A DNA stretch of 64,000 bases, taken from the NCBI GenBank assembly GCA_017511375.1, contig JAFWKJ010000003.1, forward strand, positions 1-64,000, written 5' to 3'. Below, piece by piece: positions 7,757 through 17,568 of the stretch (its first letter is position 1; every line of letters begins with the position of its first letter). A program made the position numbers and the translations under genes. Below the pieces are notes generated by a model. That model was not told the DNA's origin. It saw only the letters and a program-made list of their open reading frames with translations, and ran no database searches. The DNA is from Bacilli bacterium (GTDB lineage Bacteria > Bacillota_I > Bacilli_A > RF39 > UBA660).

Positions 7757-10700
7757 ATGGACAAAAAGAAAGGAATTATTGCTTTTATTAAGTCGAGTAT
7801 TAAACGACTTCCTTTTGTGTGGAAGAAGAAATCTTTTTTAACCCAGAAGGAAGAAATAGAAATCCTTGATTTTAATGAATCGGTAAAATATGAAAAACAG
7901 AGTAAGAAAAAAATTTCATTCATTAAATTAGCAAGTGTTTTCGCCTGCGTGCTTGTATTATTTTTAATCGTATCATCTATGAAAACAGGAACTAACATTA
8001 TAACGAGCGGTGCTAAAAAAGTATTAAATGGATTAGGAATCTATACAGAAGAAGTGAAGAGTGTAGAAATTGAATCATCCGATTATGATGAACCAGGATC
8101 ATGGCACATTGATAAATCGGCCGAATGGATAGGGCCAACGACTGCACAAGTTACTTTCGATGTAAATTCTGTAATAACAACAGAAGAAAAAAATGAAGAT
8201 GTTATATTAGTATTAGACAATTCGGGTTCAATGGATGGTGAAAAATTGCAAAAAGCCATTGACGATTCAAAAGAACTAGTTGAATACTTACTCACTAATT
8301 CACATAATAGAGTTGCGATTATTACCTTTGATACTACTTCAACTATTGTTTCCCCATTTTCAAATGATAAACAATCATTATTAGATGAGTTGAATAATAT
8401 ATTATCCGCTGACTCAACCAACTATTATGCAGCATTAAAAAATGTAGAAACAGTCATGGATGGTTATGTGAAAGAACCTGATAAGGATGTTGTAACATTA
8501 TTCTTAACAGATGGATATCCCAATGTTGAATCCCCAAATCAAGAAGGAGTTTACAGTTCTTTAAAAGATCAATATCCATACATGACAATTAATGGAGTCC
8601 AATATGAAATGGGAACTACTGTCATTGAGGAGATTAAGGCAATAACAGATTATCAGTGGTTAGCCGATTGTTCAACCTTACATAATGTTCTATTTGAAGC
8701 AGTTGTTTCCCCAATAGCATATGATGAATTTGTTATTACAGACTATATCCATGATGATTATTTTAGAATTAATTCAACAGAAGATATTAAAGTGACCAAA
8801 GGAACGGTATCCTTAATAGAAGAATCAGGGGTCCAAAAAATAACATGGAACTTAGGCACAGGTATATATATGACCGGTGGACAGGAAAAAATGACGATAA
8901 AAATATCTTTAAAAGAACAATACATAGAAAGTGAAGGCTTTTATCCAACAAACAAAAAAGAATCCATTGCCTCTAAGTTGCCAAATGAAAATAAAATAAT
9001 AGTCAATAGTACAAATATACCGGTATTAAAGAATGCCTATGAAGTAATTTATGACACAAATACGCCAAGTGATTGTACACTTCCTGAAATTGTAAAAGAG
9101 AAAAAATATATTTATCAAAATGTCTCAAAAAATCCACAAGAATTATCTTGTGAAGGTTATTTGTTTCAAGGGTGGAAAATCGATGAAGAAGATGAAAAAG
9201 ATATAACAAATGTAAATGAAGATGTATTTATAATGCCGAGTCATGATGTGACAATACGTGCAACTTGGACAAAACAATCTATTGAAAAGTCAATGGATGG
9301 AAAAATATATGAAACCACAACATTGTATAAGGTATTACAAGAAGAAGCGGAAGAAGGAATATATGCCAGAGAATATACAGGAGAACATCAGGATAGTATA
9401 GATCCATCCAAATCAACTAAGAAGATATACTATTATTATGGTGATGATGATGAAAAAGGTAATGAAATTTTGGATAGAAACAATGTAATATTTGCGGGTC
9501 AATGTTGGCAAATGATCAGGACGACAGATACTGGTGGCGTTAAAATGATTTATAATGGAGAAGCAGAAAATGATCAGTGCCTAAATACTCGTGGGACACA
9601 TGCAGGATATCAATATATGACTACAACGGATCTAGTTTCTAATTACTGGTATGGAACGGATTATATATATGATAGTAGTACAAAAACATTTAAAGTCAGT
9701 GGTACAACGGAACAAGCAACGTGGAGTGAATCAACTTTTCCTAGACTACAAGGAAAATATACTTGTAAAAAAGAAAATGTTGATGATACATGCACAATAC
9801 TTTATTTAGTTCAAGATTTTTCTACATCAACTAATGCAAAGGTAATACCAATAAATGCTAATTCTCATTATTCACAATTTGGAACTCTACAGTTTAATGA
9901 GAAAGCTTCATCCCTTGCAGACACAGGCTATATGTATAATACTAGATATGATAATAAAGAACGAACAGAATTAACGCTTGATCATGAATATTTATTTTAT
10001 AGTTTTGTTTTATCAAAAAACTATTGGTATGCGCATGAAGTGGCATGGGGAAGTCCGGTCAGAAGAAAATTTAATTTAGTTAATCCTTACAAGATAAGTT
10101 CAACGGCAGATTATCCATCCCTGGAAGGAGAATATACATTTTCTAACAGTTTAAAGACATACACTAACACAACTGTATATTATATCTATAAGGTTAATAA
10201 TTCAAAAATGATTTATATAGAAATGTCAAATTCAAATAAACAAAATGGAGAAGACTATAATGATATATATATATATGGAGATAGTTACACGGATAATGGA
10301 GATGGAACTTATACAATAAACAACCCGTCAACAATTAACAGATGGGAATGGTATACAGATTATTCAAATGTAAAAGTAGGAGATTATTTATGTAAAGATT
10401 CAGGTGGTAGTTGCAGAGAAGTAAGATATATAATGAGGGAAACTGGACCTCTTGCGATGCAATATTATATAGTAAAATCACCTTATAAATTTGCTGAAGG
10501 ATTTACATATGATGAAAACACAGGGCTTTATTCATTAGATGGAGAAAGTGTCACGTTTTGGAATTTTGCTACAAATGCAGAAAAATTAAATAATGCACAT
10601 TATACTTGTTGGAATCAAAATGGTAAATGTAATATGATATATTATATATTTAACCTAAATATAAGTGGTGACAGCGTTATATCACGCTCTATTGAATTAA

Positions 10701-11284
10701 CTAATGGAAAAAGTGTAGAAGATGCTCTAAATGAAATGATTAAGAATCAAGACATCAATGTAACTAGCTCAACTATAAAGATTGGTGTAGATGCGTGGTA
10801 TAAGCATACTTTATTAGATTATGACGATTATATTGAGGATACGATATTTTGTAATAATAGAAGTATAAAGACACAAGGTGGCTGGAATCCAAATGGAGGA
10901 GATATAAATGAAATAATAGAATTCAAAGGAATTGATGAATCAAATGATTTAAGGTGTACAAATATAACGGATAAATTTAGTGTATCAAATCCTAAAGCAA
11001 AACTAACTTATAAAGTTGGTTTGATATCTAGTTCAGAGATGAATATTCTAAATAATCAAGCCATTCGCAAAACAGGAAAATACTATTGGTTAATTTCACC
11101 CTATGGAAGCCTTGCTTCCAAATTTGCAAATTGTCAAACAAACATTAACGGCGCCATAGCTGCTGGAAGCGTTGATAAAACGGATCGTGGTGTGCGTCCC
11201 GCAATTTCCTTAAGACCAGGGCTAGAATTTTGTGAAGGTGATGGAAGTATGGCGAATCCATATATAATTGATACAAATAATTAG
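7757..11284 (+). CDS. von Willebrand factor A surface adhesin
   Basis: 1175 residues from ATG 7757, preferred over ATG 7724 because GGTGA lies just before it. There is a cytoplasmic Lys-rich head of ~50 residues and then one membrane segment (about 58-76). The vWA domain carries the MIDAS motif LVLDNSGSMDG and FLTDGYPN. An InlB/Listeria-Bacteroides beta-repeat follows (YEVIYDT... GWK ... MPSHDVTIRATW). The C-terminal half is long and rich in Tyr and Cys, and ends in a GVRPAISLRPG segment typical of secreted DUF6273-like or formylglycine-type modules. No LPXTG is present. It heads a four-gene surface cluster and may be a tip adhesin anchored by its N-terminal segment. The role is inferred. Confidence 0.8.
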   Translation: MDKKKGIIAFIKSSIKRLPFVWKKKSFLTQKEEIEILDFNESVKYEKQSKKKISFIKLASVFACVLVLFLIVSSMKTGTNIITSGAKKVLNGLGIYTEEVKSVEIESSDYDEPGSWHIDKSAEWIGPTTAQVTFDVNSVITTEEKNEDVILVLDNSGSMDGEKLQKAIDDSKELVEYLLTNSHNRVAIITFDTTSTIVSPFSNDKQSLLDELNNILSADSTNYYAALKNVETVMDGYVKEPDKDVVTLFLTDGYPNVESPNQEGVYSSLKDQYPYMTINGVQYEMGTTVIEEIKAITDYQWLADCSTLHNVLFEAVVSPIAYDEFVITDYIHDDYFRINSTEDIKVTKGTVSLIEESGVQKITWNLGTGIYMTGGQEKMTIKISLKEQYIESEGFYPTNKKESIASKLPNENKIIVNSTNIPVLKNAYEVIYDTNTPSDCTLPEIVKEKKYIYQNVSKNPQELSCEGYLFQGWKIDEEDEKDITNVNEDVFIMPSHDVTIRATWTKQSIEKSMDGKIYETTTLYKVLQEEAEEGIYAREYTGEHQDSIDPSKSTKKIYYYYGDDDEKGNEILDRNNVIFAGQCWQMIRTTDTGGVKMIYNGEAENDQCLNTRGTHAGYQYMTTTDLVSNYWYGTDYIYDSSTKTFKVSGTTEQATWSESTFPRLQGKYTCKKENVDDTCTILYLVQDFSTSTNAKVIPINANSHYSQFGTLQFNEKASSLADTGYMYNTRYDNKERTELTLDHEYLFYSFVLSKNYWYAHEVAWGSPVRRKFNLVNPYKISSTADYPSLEGEYTFSNSLKTYTNTTVYYIYKVNNSKMIYIEMSNSNKQNGEDYNDIYIYGDSYTDNGDGTYTINNPSTINRWEWYTDYSNVKVGDYLCKDSGGSCREVRYIMRETGPLAMQYYIVKSPYKFAEGFTYDENTGLYSLDGESVTFWNFATNAEKLNNAHYTCWNQNGKCNMIYYIFNLNISGDSVISRSIELTNGKSVEDALNEMIKNQDINVTSSTIKIGVDAWYKHTLLDYDDYIEDTIFCNNRSIKTQGGWNPNGGDINEIIEFKGIDESNDLRCTNITDKFSVSNPKAKLTYKVGLISSSEMNILNNQAIRKTGKYYWLISPYGSLASKFANCQTNINGAIAAGSVDKTDRGVRPAISLRPGLEFCEGDGSMANPYIIDTNN

Positions 11285-11309
11285 TTCAAAAAGAAAGGAG
11301 ACGGAAAGG

Positions 11310-13421
11310 TTGAATCATAAGATAAAAAGTAAAATTACAAATTATTTTTTAGCGGACACAAAATCTAAAAAGACTAAACTAGGATTAATCATCTTAGGTG
11401 TAATGGCAACTATATTAGCAATTATCTTTGGTAAAAACATTTTGTCTCCTCTAAAACCACAATTTAGAAGTATTTTATCAACTCTAGAAAATGATGTGGA
11501 AGTTCAACCAAAATCAGAACTCATTTATTACTTAAATATTTCGTATGATGGAGTAGATAAAAATGGTGTTCAATCATCTGATACAACAATTTCTGAGATC
11601 ACAAGTGGAACAATATTCATTGAGGATAAAATACCAGAGGGACTTATATTTATTGACTTTGTTACTACAAACGATGGATCAATTGGAGCCGTCAAAAGAA
11701 GCGATGGCTCACTTTGTACAGGGAAAGTAGTAGATGATACCAACGAAGAAAGTATGAGTGAAGGAGTATGGAACGAAGAGCAAACTGAATATACATATCA
11801 TGGACTTCACTATAATGCAGAAAACAGAACGGTTTCTTTTCAAGTGAAAAATTTAAAAGCTGGCTGTAAATTAACAGTAGGTATTATTACTAAAACTCCA
11901 CCGATAGATGATTCTACAACGCCAGAAAAAGAAACAAGACGAGACTTTTATAATTTTGCAAGCGCAAGAGAAAGAACGTTAACAATTAACTCAAACACAG
12001 TCCATGTGTTTATGGGAGAAGATGAACCAACTATTTACAATGTTATTTATGAATATACGGGTACGGTTCCAGAGAATGCGCCCCTTGCACCAAGTACCTC
12101 TAGTTATATAAAAGGAGCTAAAGTAGGAGTGGCTTCTTCGGTAGAAGTGGAAGGCTACGCTTTTAGCGGATGGGAAACAACAGATGCAACGATATCAAAT
12201 AATTCTTTCTATATGCCAGAACAAGATGTAACATTAAGGGGATCTTTTACCCCCAAAAATAAAAATAGCGTTTCTTATACAATAGAAGGAACTGCACCAG
12301 AAGGATATGTACTTCCAAGAACCAAAGAGTATCCTCCTGGAACAGTAGTAAACGTAGATTCCTTAAAAGAAGGGGATATTATAAATGGATATCGTTTTCT
12401 AGGCTGGGCATCAGAAGATATAACCATTTCGGAAGATAGAGATTTTACGATGCCAGCATCGAATGTTACCTTGGTGGGTAGGTTCGAAGAAGTAACTTAT
12501 CATGTTACTTACCAATTCTACGATGGAGTATTACCTCCAAATGCGGGTGATTATTTACCTGCCCAAAAATCTTATAAACCAGGAGATATTGTTACAATAG
12601 AAGATGTATTAAGAGAACCAGTTGGATATAAATTCTTAGGGTGGTACAAGGAGGAAGAATTTGAAATGCCAGAAGAAGATGTTATTATCTATGGAGAGTG
12701 GCAAATACTAGCAGGAACTTTTGAACCAACAATTTCTAAAACAGTAATAGGGAATAATAATTATTACCGAGTAGGAGATGTAATAAGATTTAAGATAACG
12801 ATTACGAATACAGCAGATTTCCCTATTAAAAATATCATGGTAAAAGAAGATAATGATAATACTACATTTGAATTAGGAGAAGGTTATGAAGTAACTTCTG
12901 ATCATATAGCAACGATAGAATCATTAGCTACAAACGAAAGTATAGATTTATATGCAAGCTATACAGTATTAAAAACAGATCACGGAACCATTTATAATAC
13001 GGCAGAAATAAAAGGAGCCTTAGCAGATAATAATTATCAACTTGAAGATAAGGAATATAAAGGAACAACTTCTTTTAAAATACAATCTCAAATAAAAATA
13101 TGTAAGCAAATAGATGGTTTATATAATGATAATAAATTTCAATTTCATATAACGGGAGTTTCCAATCATTTTGATACATGGGTTGTTCTTGAAAAAGACG
13201 AATGTGAAACAATCTATGTAGATCCTTCTACTTATAAAATAACTGAAATAGTTCCACAAGAATATACAATAAAGAGTATTACAGGATTAACTTCTAATGG
13301 GGAAAATCTTCTAGTGGAGGAGAACAACAATTACATAATTACCTTTACCAATGAATTTGTGAAAAAAGGCTTCTTTCACTCCTTTGGTAGAGTAGAAAAC
13401 AAAGTGGTACAAGGAGGTTAG
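11310..13421 (+). CDS. InlB/SHIRT-repeat surface protein
   Basis: 703 residues from TTG 11310, which has AAAGGAG 9 bases upstream; an alternative TTG at 11268 lies inside the previous gene. One N-terminal membrane segment (LGLIILGVMATILAIIFG). Two beta-rich blocks and three InlB-B/SHIRT-like repeats follow, each with a GYxFxGW core and an MPxxxVTLxG end. Next is a DUF11-like domain (ITITNTADFPIKNIMVKED), then a SpaA/DUF7601-like domain ending IITFTNEF. This composition is typical of Gram-positive pilin-type or adhesin proteins. It starts 25 bases after the vWA gene and sits 4 bases before the next one, so they form one operon. No sorting signal is visible. Confidence 0.8.
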   Translation: MNHKIKSKITNYFLADTKSKKTKLGLIILGVMATILAIIFGKNILSPLKPQFRSILSTLENDVEVQPKSELIYYLNISYDGVDKNGVQSSDTTISEITSGTIFIEDKIPEGLIFIDFVTTNDGSIGAVKRSDGSLCTGKVVDDTNEESMSEGVWNEEQTEYTYHGLHYNAENRTVSFQVKNLKAGCKLTVGIITKTPPIDDSTTPEKETRRDFYNFASARERTLTINSNTVHVFMGEDEPTIYNVIYEYTGTVPENAPLAPSTSSYIKGAKVGVASSVEVEGYAFSGWETTDATISNNSFYMPEQDVTLRGSFTPKNKNSVSYTIEGTAPEGYVLPRTKEYPPGTVVNVDSLKEGDIINGYRFLGWASEDITISEDRDFTMPASNVTLVGRFEEVTYHVTYQFYDGVLPPNAGDYLPAQKSYKPGDIVTIEDVLREPVGYKFLGWYKEEEFEMPEEDVIIYGEWQILAGTFEPTISKTVIGNNNYYRVGDVIRFKITITNTADFPIKNIMVKEDNDNTTFELGEGYEVTSDHIATIESLATNESIDLYASYTVLKTDHGTIYNTAEIKGALADNNYQLEDKEYKGTTSFKIQSQIKICKQIDGLYNDNKFQFHITGVSNHFDTWVVLEKDECETIYVDPSTYKITEIVPQEYTIKSITGLTSNGENLLVEENNNYIITFTNEFVKKGFFHSFGRVENKVVQGG

Positions 13422-13425
13422 TGAA

Positions 13426-14022
13426 ATGAAAAAAATAATGAAAAGAAAATCATTCATCTTTCTCTTTGTACTTCTCGCACTAGGACTTGTAGGAATCACC
13501 TATGCTTATTTATATTCAGAAGTAGTCGTTCCAAATCAGTTTAGAACAATGACCTATCATGTGGAAATAGAAGAGGTTTATAATAATACTTGGGGAACAA
13601 AACAAGTAAGTTTTGTAAATAAAGAAGAAACAAATACACCGGTAGTATTACGAATTAATTATAATGAGTCATGGAGTAAAGAGGAAAATGGTACGAAACT
13701 AATTCTAGATAATAATATTAATGGAGAAAATGCTGTTACAAAAAATTGGACAACAGCCTTCACTCAGGATTTTATAGAAGGCGGAGATGGATGGTATTAC
13801 TATAAGAAAGTTTTAAATGCAAAAGAATCTGTTCAAGTCCTTAATTCTATTGAATTAAAAGAAAACTTGATCAGTACTTCTCCCTATTATAATGAATACA
13901 AGTCATATACTTATGAACTAGATTTTAACTTTGAAGCTATTCAAGCTAAAACGAATGCTATTTCAGAAATATGGGGAAAGACTGCAACCATTACGGGAGA
14001 AAATGTAGCATGGACATTCTAA
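13426..14022 (+). CDS. SipW-type signal peptide matrix protein (TasA/BsaA-like)
   Basis: 198 residues. The N-terminus, MKRKSFIFLFVLLALGLVGI followed by TYAYL, is a SipW-dependent type signal peptide as found in TasA/CalY/BsaA biofilm matrix proteins. The mature part is beta-rich. It is spaced 4 bases from the previous stop and 18 from the next gene. It is probably exported and assembled into surface fibres; this rests on the signal peptide and context. No SipW peptidase gene is visible in the window. Confidence 0.7.
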   Translation: MKKIMKRKSFIFLFVLLALGLVGITYAYLYSEVVVPNQFRTMTYHVEIEEVYNNTWGTKQVSFVNKEETNTPVVLRINYNESWSKEENGTKLILDNNINGENAVTKNWTTAFTQDFIEGGDGWYYYKKVLNAKESVQVLNSIELKENLISTSPYYNEYKSYTYELDFNFEAIQAKTNAISEIWGKTATITGENVAWTF

Positions 14023-14040
14023 AAAAATAAGGAGGTTTGT

Positions 14041-14682
14041 ATGAAAAAAGTTTTATTACTAATAATGGCTTTTGTATTAAGTATCACATTTGTACAAGCA
14101 AAAGAAAACAAACTATATTTTAAAGAAACAGGAAATAGATTATATTATGAAAGCAAGTTGACAGATGAAGATTTTTTCATGAAACATGTTGAAATGACAC
14201 CAGGAGATTCTTTCACAGATGAGCTAACAATAGAAAACAAAACAAAAGAAGAGTTTACGCTGTATTTTAAAATTGCACCTAGACAACAAAGTGTGGAAGC
14301 AGATGAATTGTTAGATAACATTAATATGAAAATCAAATTAGATGGAGATACTATCTATGAAGGGAAGGCAAAAGGATTAGATTATAAAGACCAAGGGGTA
14401 AATCTACAAGATGCAATTCTAATTGGAAAGATGACACCCTCTAAAGAGTCTAAAATGGTGGTAGAAACAGAATTGTCAGAATACTATGATAATACAGATT
14501 ATAATGATTTTTCATACATTGATTGGAAATTCTATGCTCAATTTGATAATGAGGATGCAAAAGAAATTATTGAAGTGCCAAACACATTCAAGAATCAATC
14601 TCCTTATATAGTGATTATTTCTATCATTATGATTGCACTGGGAGTAGGAATAGTAACAAGTGCTATGAAAAAGAAAAAATAG
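14041..14682 (+). CDS. anchored surface protein with VPNT-type C-terminus
   Basis: 213 residues. Cleavable signal peptide (MKKVLLLIMAFVLSITFVQA). The mature domain is beta-rich and TasA-like, with MTPGDSFTDELTIENKT, a segment common in SipW-dependent proteins. The C-terminus has VPNTF, a hydrophobic helix of ~20 residues and a KKKK tail, the layout of a sortase sorting signal with a non-LPXTG motif. It ends the four-gene surface operon, before a terminator. Plain membrane anchoring is the alternative. Confidence 0.75.
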   Translation: MKKVLLLIMAFVLSITFVQAKENKLYFKETGNRLYYESKLTDEDFFMKHVEMTPGDSFTDELTIENKTKEEFTLYFKIAPRQQSVEADELLDNINMKIKLDGDTIYEGKAKGLDYKDQGVNLQDAILIGKMTPSKESKMVVETELSEYYDNTDYNDFSYIDWKFYAQFDNEDAKEIIEVPNTFKNQSPYIVIISIIMIALGVGIVTSAMKKKK

Positions 14683-14702
14683 GCTATTAAGGCCTATTTT
14701 TT
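14679..14702 (+). terminator. intrinsic terminator of surface operon
   Basis: ATAGGC and GCCTAT pair around TATTAAG, then T6. It overlaps the stop codon of the last gene. Confidence 0.8.
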
Positions 14703-14778
14703 ATTGGATAAAGGGAAAGGTTGAAAGAGGTGTGTTTATATATTAGAAAAAGAAAATAGAAATTCATCCTCTTATTAA

Positions 14779-14807
14779 TAGACAAAACCGTTTCTAAGCG
14801 TTATAAT
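14779..14807 (+). promoter_or_regulatory. promoter of the polytopic membrane protein gene
   Basis: TAGACA and TATAAT are separated by 17 bases, 26 bases before the ATG. Confidence 0.65.
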
Positions 14808-14832
14808 AATAGTATCATAGGAGAGTGGTGCT

Positions 14833-17049
14833 ATGGATGCAGAAAGAAAATTATTTAAAATAGCCGGTATTTTATACGGAATCATGGGTGTTCTTTTTCT
14901 TGGAATCCCATCATATGGTATTTTCCTAATCGTTTGTGGAATTTATTTTTATGCCCAATCAAATGAATCAGAAGATACGATTTATAAAAATAGAGTATTC
15001 CATTATATATTAGCTGTTGCGGGCATGACTAATTTAGTTGGATCTATCTTAGTTTTTATAGCCCAAGATGGGGTAGGAAGATATAAAAGAGGTACAAATG
15101 GTATCAATGCACCTCCTAAAATAATATATAAAAGAGACAAAGAATCTATAAAAATAGACCTTTTAATAAAACTAGGTGTAGCAATGGTGTTTGTTGCGGG
15201 ATTATTATTTGCAACGACTTCATGGCATTTTATTAACGACTATGTAAAAGCATTTGGACTTATTTCTTTTGGTGTTATATTCTTAGTATTATCATTCTTC
15301 ACGGAGTCAAAATTAAAATTATATCGCTCTGCCTATATGTATTGGTTATTAAGTTTATCCTTATTTCTATTAACAATAGTAGGGGTCTTATATTTCGGAA
15401 TTTTTGGAGAATATTTATCTTTTGCAGGAGCAGGAAAACACCTTGCTTATGCCATTGTATTCTACACAGCAGCAGGATTTATACTAACAACATACTTTAA
15501 ATATCCAAAAAATGTTTTATTATTCTTCTGTTGTGGAGCTGTATTAATAGCTATCTCATACACCTTAAAATATGCAAATTTATCACAGATGACAAATGTA
15601 ACGATTATTTCTATCATTGTAATGGTATTAAACTTTATTAATAAAAAACAAGGAGCTATTAATACCTTTAGTAAAATTATTTCATATCTATTATTTGGAG
15701 CAATCATAACAGTAGGAACAGATAATAATATAGAAGGATTAATTGCTTGTTTAATCAATATTATTAATTTGAATTATTTAACATGGATTGATAAAAAGAA
15801 AGATGAATCAACGATCAATGTATTAATTACCTATGCACTAATTATTATTGCTTTCCTAAAATTCACAGACTTGGGAGATTTCAATTATAGTACGATTGCA
15901 TTTGTAAGTACAGCCTATACGCTAGGTATCATTGGCAATATAATTCCTACCAAGAAGAGCACAAAAAGAATTAGTACTTGTGTCTATACTTGTATTATGC
16001 TTAGCTTATTTGTAGGAGCTGTTCAAAGCCATGAATTAGCAAATATCATAGCTAGTTTAAGTATTCCGGTTGTTTTCTTAGGAACAAACTGGATTATCAA
16101 AAGAGGAATATTTAACGTTGAACCATGGAAATTTGCTAACTGTATTCAACCTTTCATTCTATTTATGTTAGTAGAAGGAATCATTTTCAGTGTAGATATT
16201 ACGATTTCAAAAGTTTATGTATATGCCTTCTTATCCATACTCTATACAATTATGCATTGTTTATCTCGGGATAGTTTTGATAGAGGAATTATTGAAGTCT
16301 ATACCATGTTTGCTATAGTAGCAGGCTTAGAATTCAAAATAGAGTCAACAGAGTTATTTGCTAGCATCATGTTAATTGTAACAAGTCTTTATATATTCTC
16401 TAGATTTTATTTAGAACATGATGAAAAGAGTGGGGCTTCATATACTAAATTAATTATTTCTTATTTATTGTTATTAACAAGTTTATATTTACCATTTGTC
16501 CATTATAATGTTTTAAATTTATCATACTGGATTACATCATTAAGTTATATGGCTTTAATTGCTTGTATTCTACCATTTATTAAAAATGAGTGGCTTAAGA
16601 AGACTACTTATATTTATTTTTTAGTTCCACTAACATATTTGTTCCAACAGCCACAAGTAGATTTCAATATACAACTAGTATTACAAAGTTTCGAAAAAAT
16701 ATATCTAGTATTCTTATTTATCAAGTTCTTTATTAAAGATGCATCGTTAAGAAATATTATATTGATTATTGGAATTATTGTAAGTTGTTATCAACCATTC
16801 TTTGTACAAAGTGTATATACAGGAATGTATATTGGTATATTAGCTATTATTTTAATTATTGCGGGATATAAAAAGGATGATGCCTATCCAATCTTCGTTA
16901 CAGGTATTGTGATGATAGCAGCAACCATTATCTATTATCTAAAAGAGGTATGGAAAATATTACCATTCTGGTTATATCTATTAGTGGGAGGATTATTATT
17001 CATTTTCTTCGCAACATATAAAGAACTACAAAAACAAAAATCAAAATAA
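14833..17049 (+). CDS. large polytopic membrane protein
   Basis: 738 residues, nearly all hydrophobic; about 20 membrane helices by eye, with short polar loops. Only one larger polar loop is obvious, after the first three helices (about residues 83-112, with RYKRGTNGINAPPKIIYKRD). Ribosome-binding site AGGAGAG. No transporter signature or ATPase motif is recognised, so it is left unnamed. It has its own promoter and terminator and sits between the surface operon and the spoIIB-like gene, a place that in B. subtilis lies between valS and radC. Confidence 0.75.
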   Translation: MDAERKLFKIAGILYGIMGVLFLGIPSYGIFLIVCGIYFYAQSNESEDTIYKNRVFHYILAVAGMTNLVGSILVFIAQDGVGRYKRGTNGINAPPKIIYKRDKESIKIDLLIKLGVAMVFVAGLLFATTSWHFINDYVKAFGLISFGVIFLVLSFFTESKLKLYRSAYMYWLLSLSLFLLTIVGVLYFGIFGEYLSFAGAGKHLAYAIVFYTAAGFILTTYFKYPKNVLLFFCCGAVLIAISYTLKYANLSQMTNVTIISIIVMVLNFINKKQGAINTFSKIISYLLFGAIITVGTDNNIEGLIACLINIINLNYLTWIDKKKDESTINVLITYALIIIAFLKFTDLGDFNYSTIAFVSTAYTLGIIGNIIPTKKSTKRISTCVYTCIMLSLFVGAVQSHELANIIASLSIPVVFLGTNWIIKRGIFNVEPWKFANCIQPFILFMLVEGIIFSVDITISKVYVYAFLSILYTIMHCLSRDSFDRGIIEVYTMFAIVAGLEFKIESTELFASIMLIVTSLYIFSRFYLEHDEKSGASYTKLIISYLLLLTSLYLPFVHYNVLNLSYWITSLSYMALIACILPFIKNEWLKKTTYIYFLVPLTYLFQQPQVDFNIQLVLQSFEKIYLVFLFIKFFIKDASLRNIILIIGIIVSCYQPFFVQSVYTGMYIGILAIILIIAGYKKDDAYPIFVTGIVMIAATIIYYLKEVWKILPFWLYLLVGGLLFIFFATYKELQKQKSK

Positions 17050-17073
17050 GTCTCATAGAGACTTATTTTTTTT
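17045..17073 (+). terminator. intrinsic terminator
   Basis: AATAAGTCTC and GAGACTTATT pair around ATA, followed by a T run. Confidence 0.9.
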
Positions 17074-17121
17074 CGACATTTTTTTCCTAAATAATTCAGT
17101 ATGATAAGAACAGGTGAAAAA

Positions 17122-17553
17122 ATGAAAAAGACATTACTAACAAGCTTATTACTCATGATCATAGGATTTATTCTAGGAAATAAAATAGAAATTAAAAAAA
17201 ACTTTCCTGAAAAATATTATTTTCTCCAGGAGGGGGTCTATAAAAATGATAATATTTTTGAAGAAAATGTTACGGATATTAGTAAAAAGGTATTAGAGTA
17301 TAGAAACAATCAAATATATGTGTATATAGGAATCACAAAAGATAAGAAGGTTGCGGAAAAAATATCTAAAATATATCAAAGTAATCATATTCCTATAAAG
17401 ATAGAAGAAGTATGGTTACAAAATGAAGAATTTCGTATTAACATTGAACAACTAGATTTATTAATAAAAAAGACTTCTAATTTTGATGAAGTGACAAAAA
17501 TAGAAGAAGTTGCTTTAGCAAGTTATGAAGAAATATTAAAATCTAGGGAATAA
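17122..17553 (+). CDS. membrane-anchored SPOR-like protein, SpoIIB-position
   Basis: 143 residues from ATG 17122 (GGTGA just upstream). It has one N-terminal membrane helix (TLLTSLLLMIIGFILG), then ~65 residues with the pattern of a SPOR domain (YFLQEGVYKN, IYVYIGITKDKKVAEKIS, a short helix, then a strand). SPOR domains bind glycan strands at septa. In B. subtilis, spoIIB, which encodes a SPOR protein acting at the sporulation septum, lies just before maf-radC, and here the next gene is radC. SpoIIB equivalence is inference from position and fold pattern. Confidence 0.65.
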   Translation: MKKTLLTSLLLMIIGFILGNKIEIKKNFPEKYYFLQEGVYKNDNIFEENVTDISKKVLEYRNNQIYVYIGITKDKKVAEKISKIYQSNHIPIKIEEVWLQNEEFRINIEQLDLLIKKTSNFDEVTKIEEVALASYEEILKSRE

Positions 17554-17568
17554 TATAAAAGGGGGAAT

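Noticed and set aside
7543-7998. 151-codon minus-strand ORF across the valS end
   Set aside because: It runs opposite valS, the terminator and the adhesin start; its Leu/Ile/Phe-rich product is typical of antisense to Lys-rich coding DNA.
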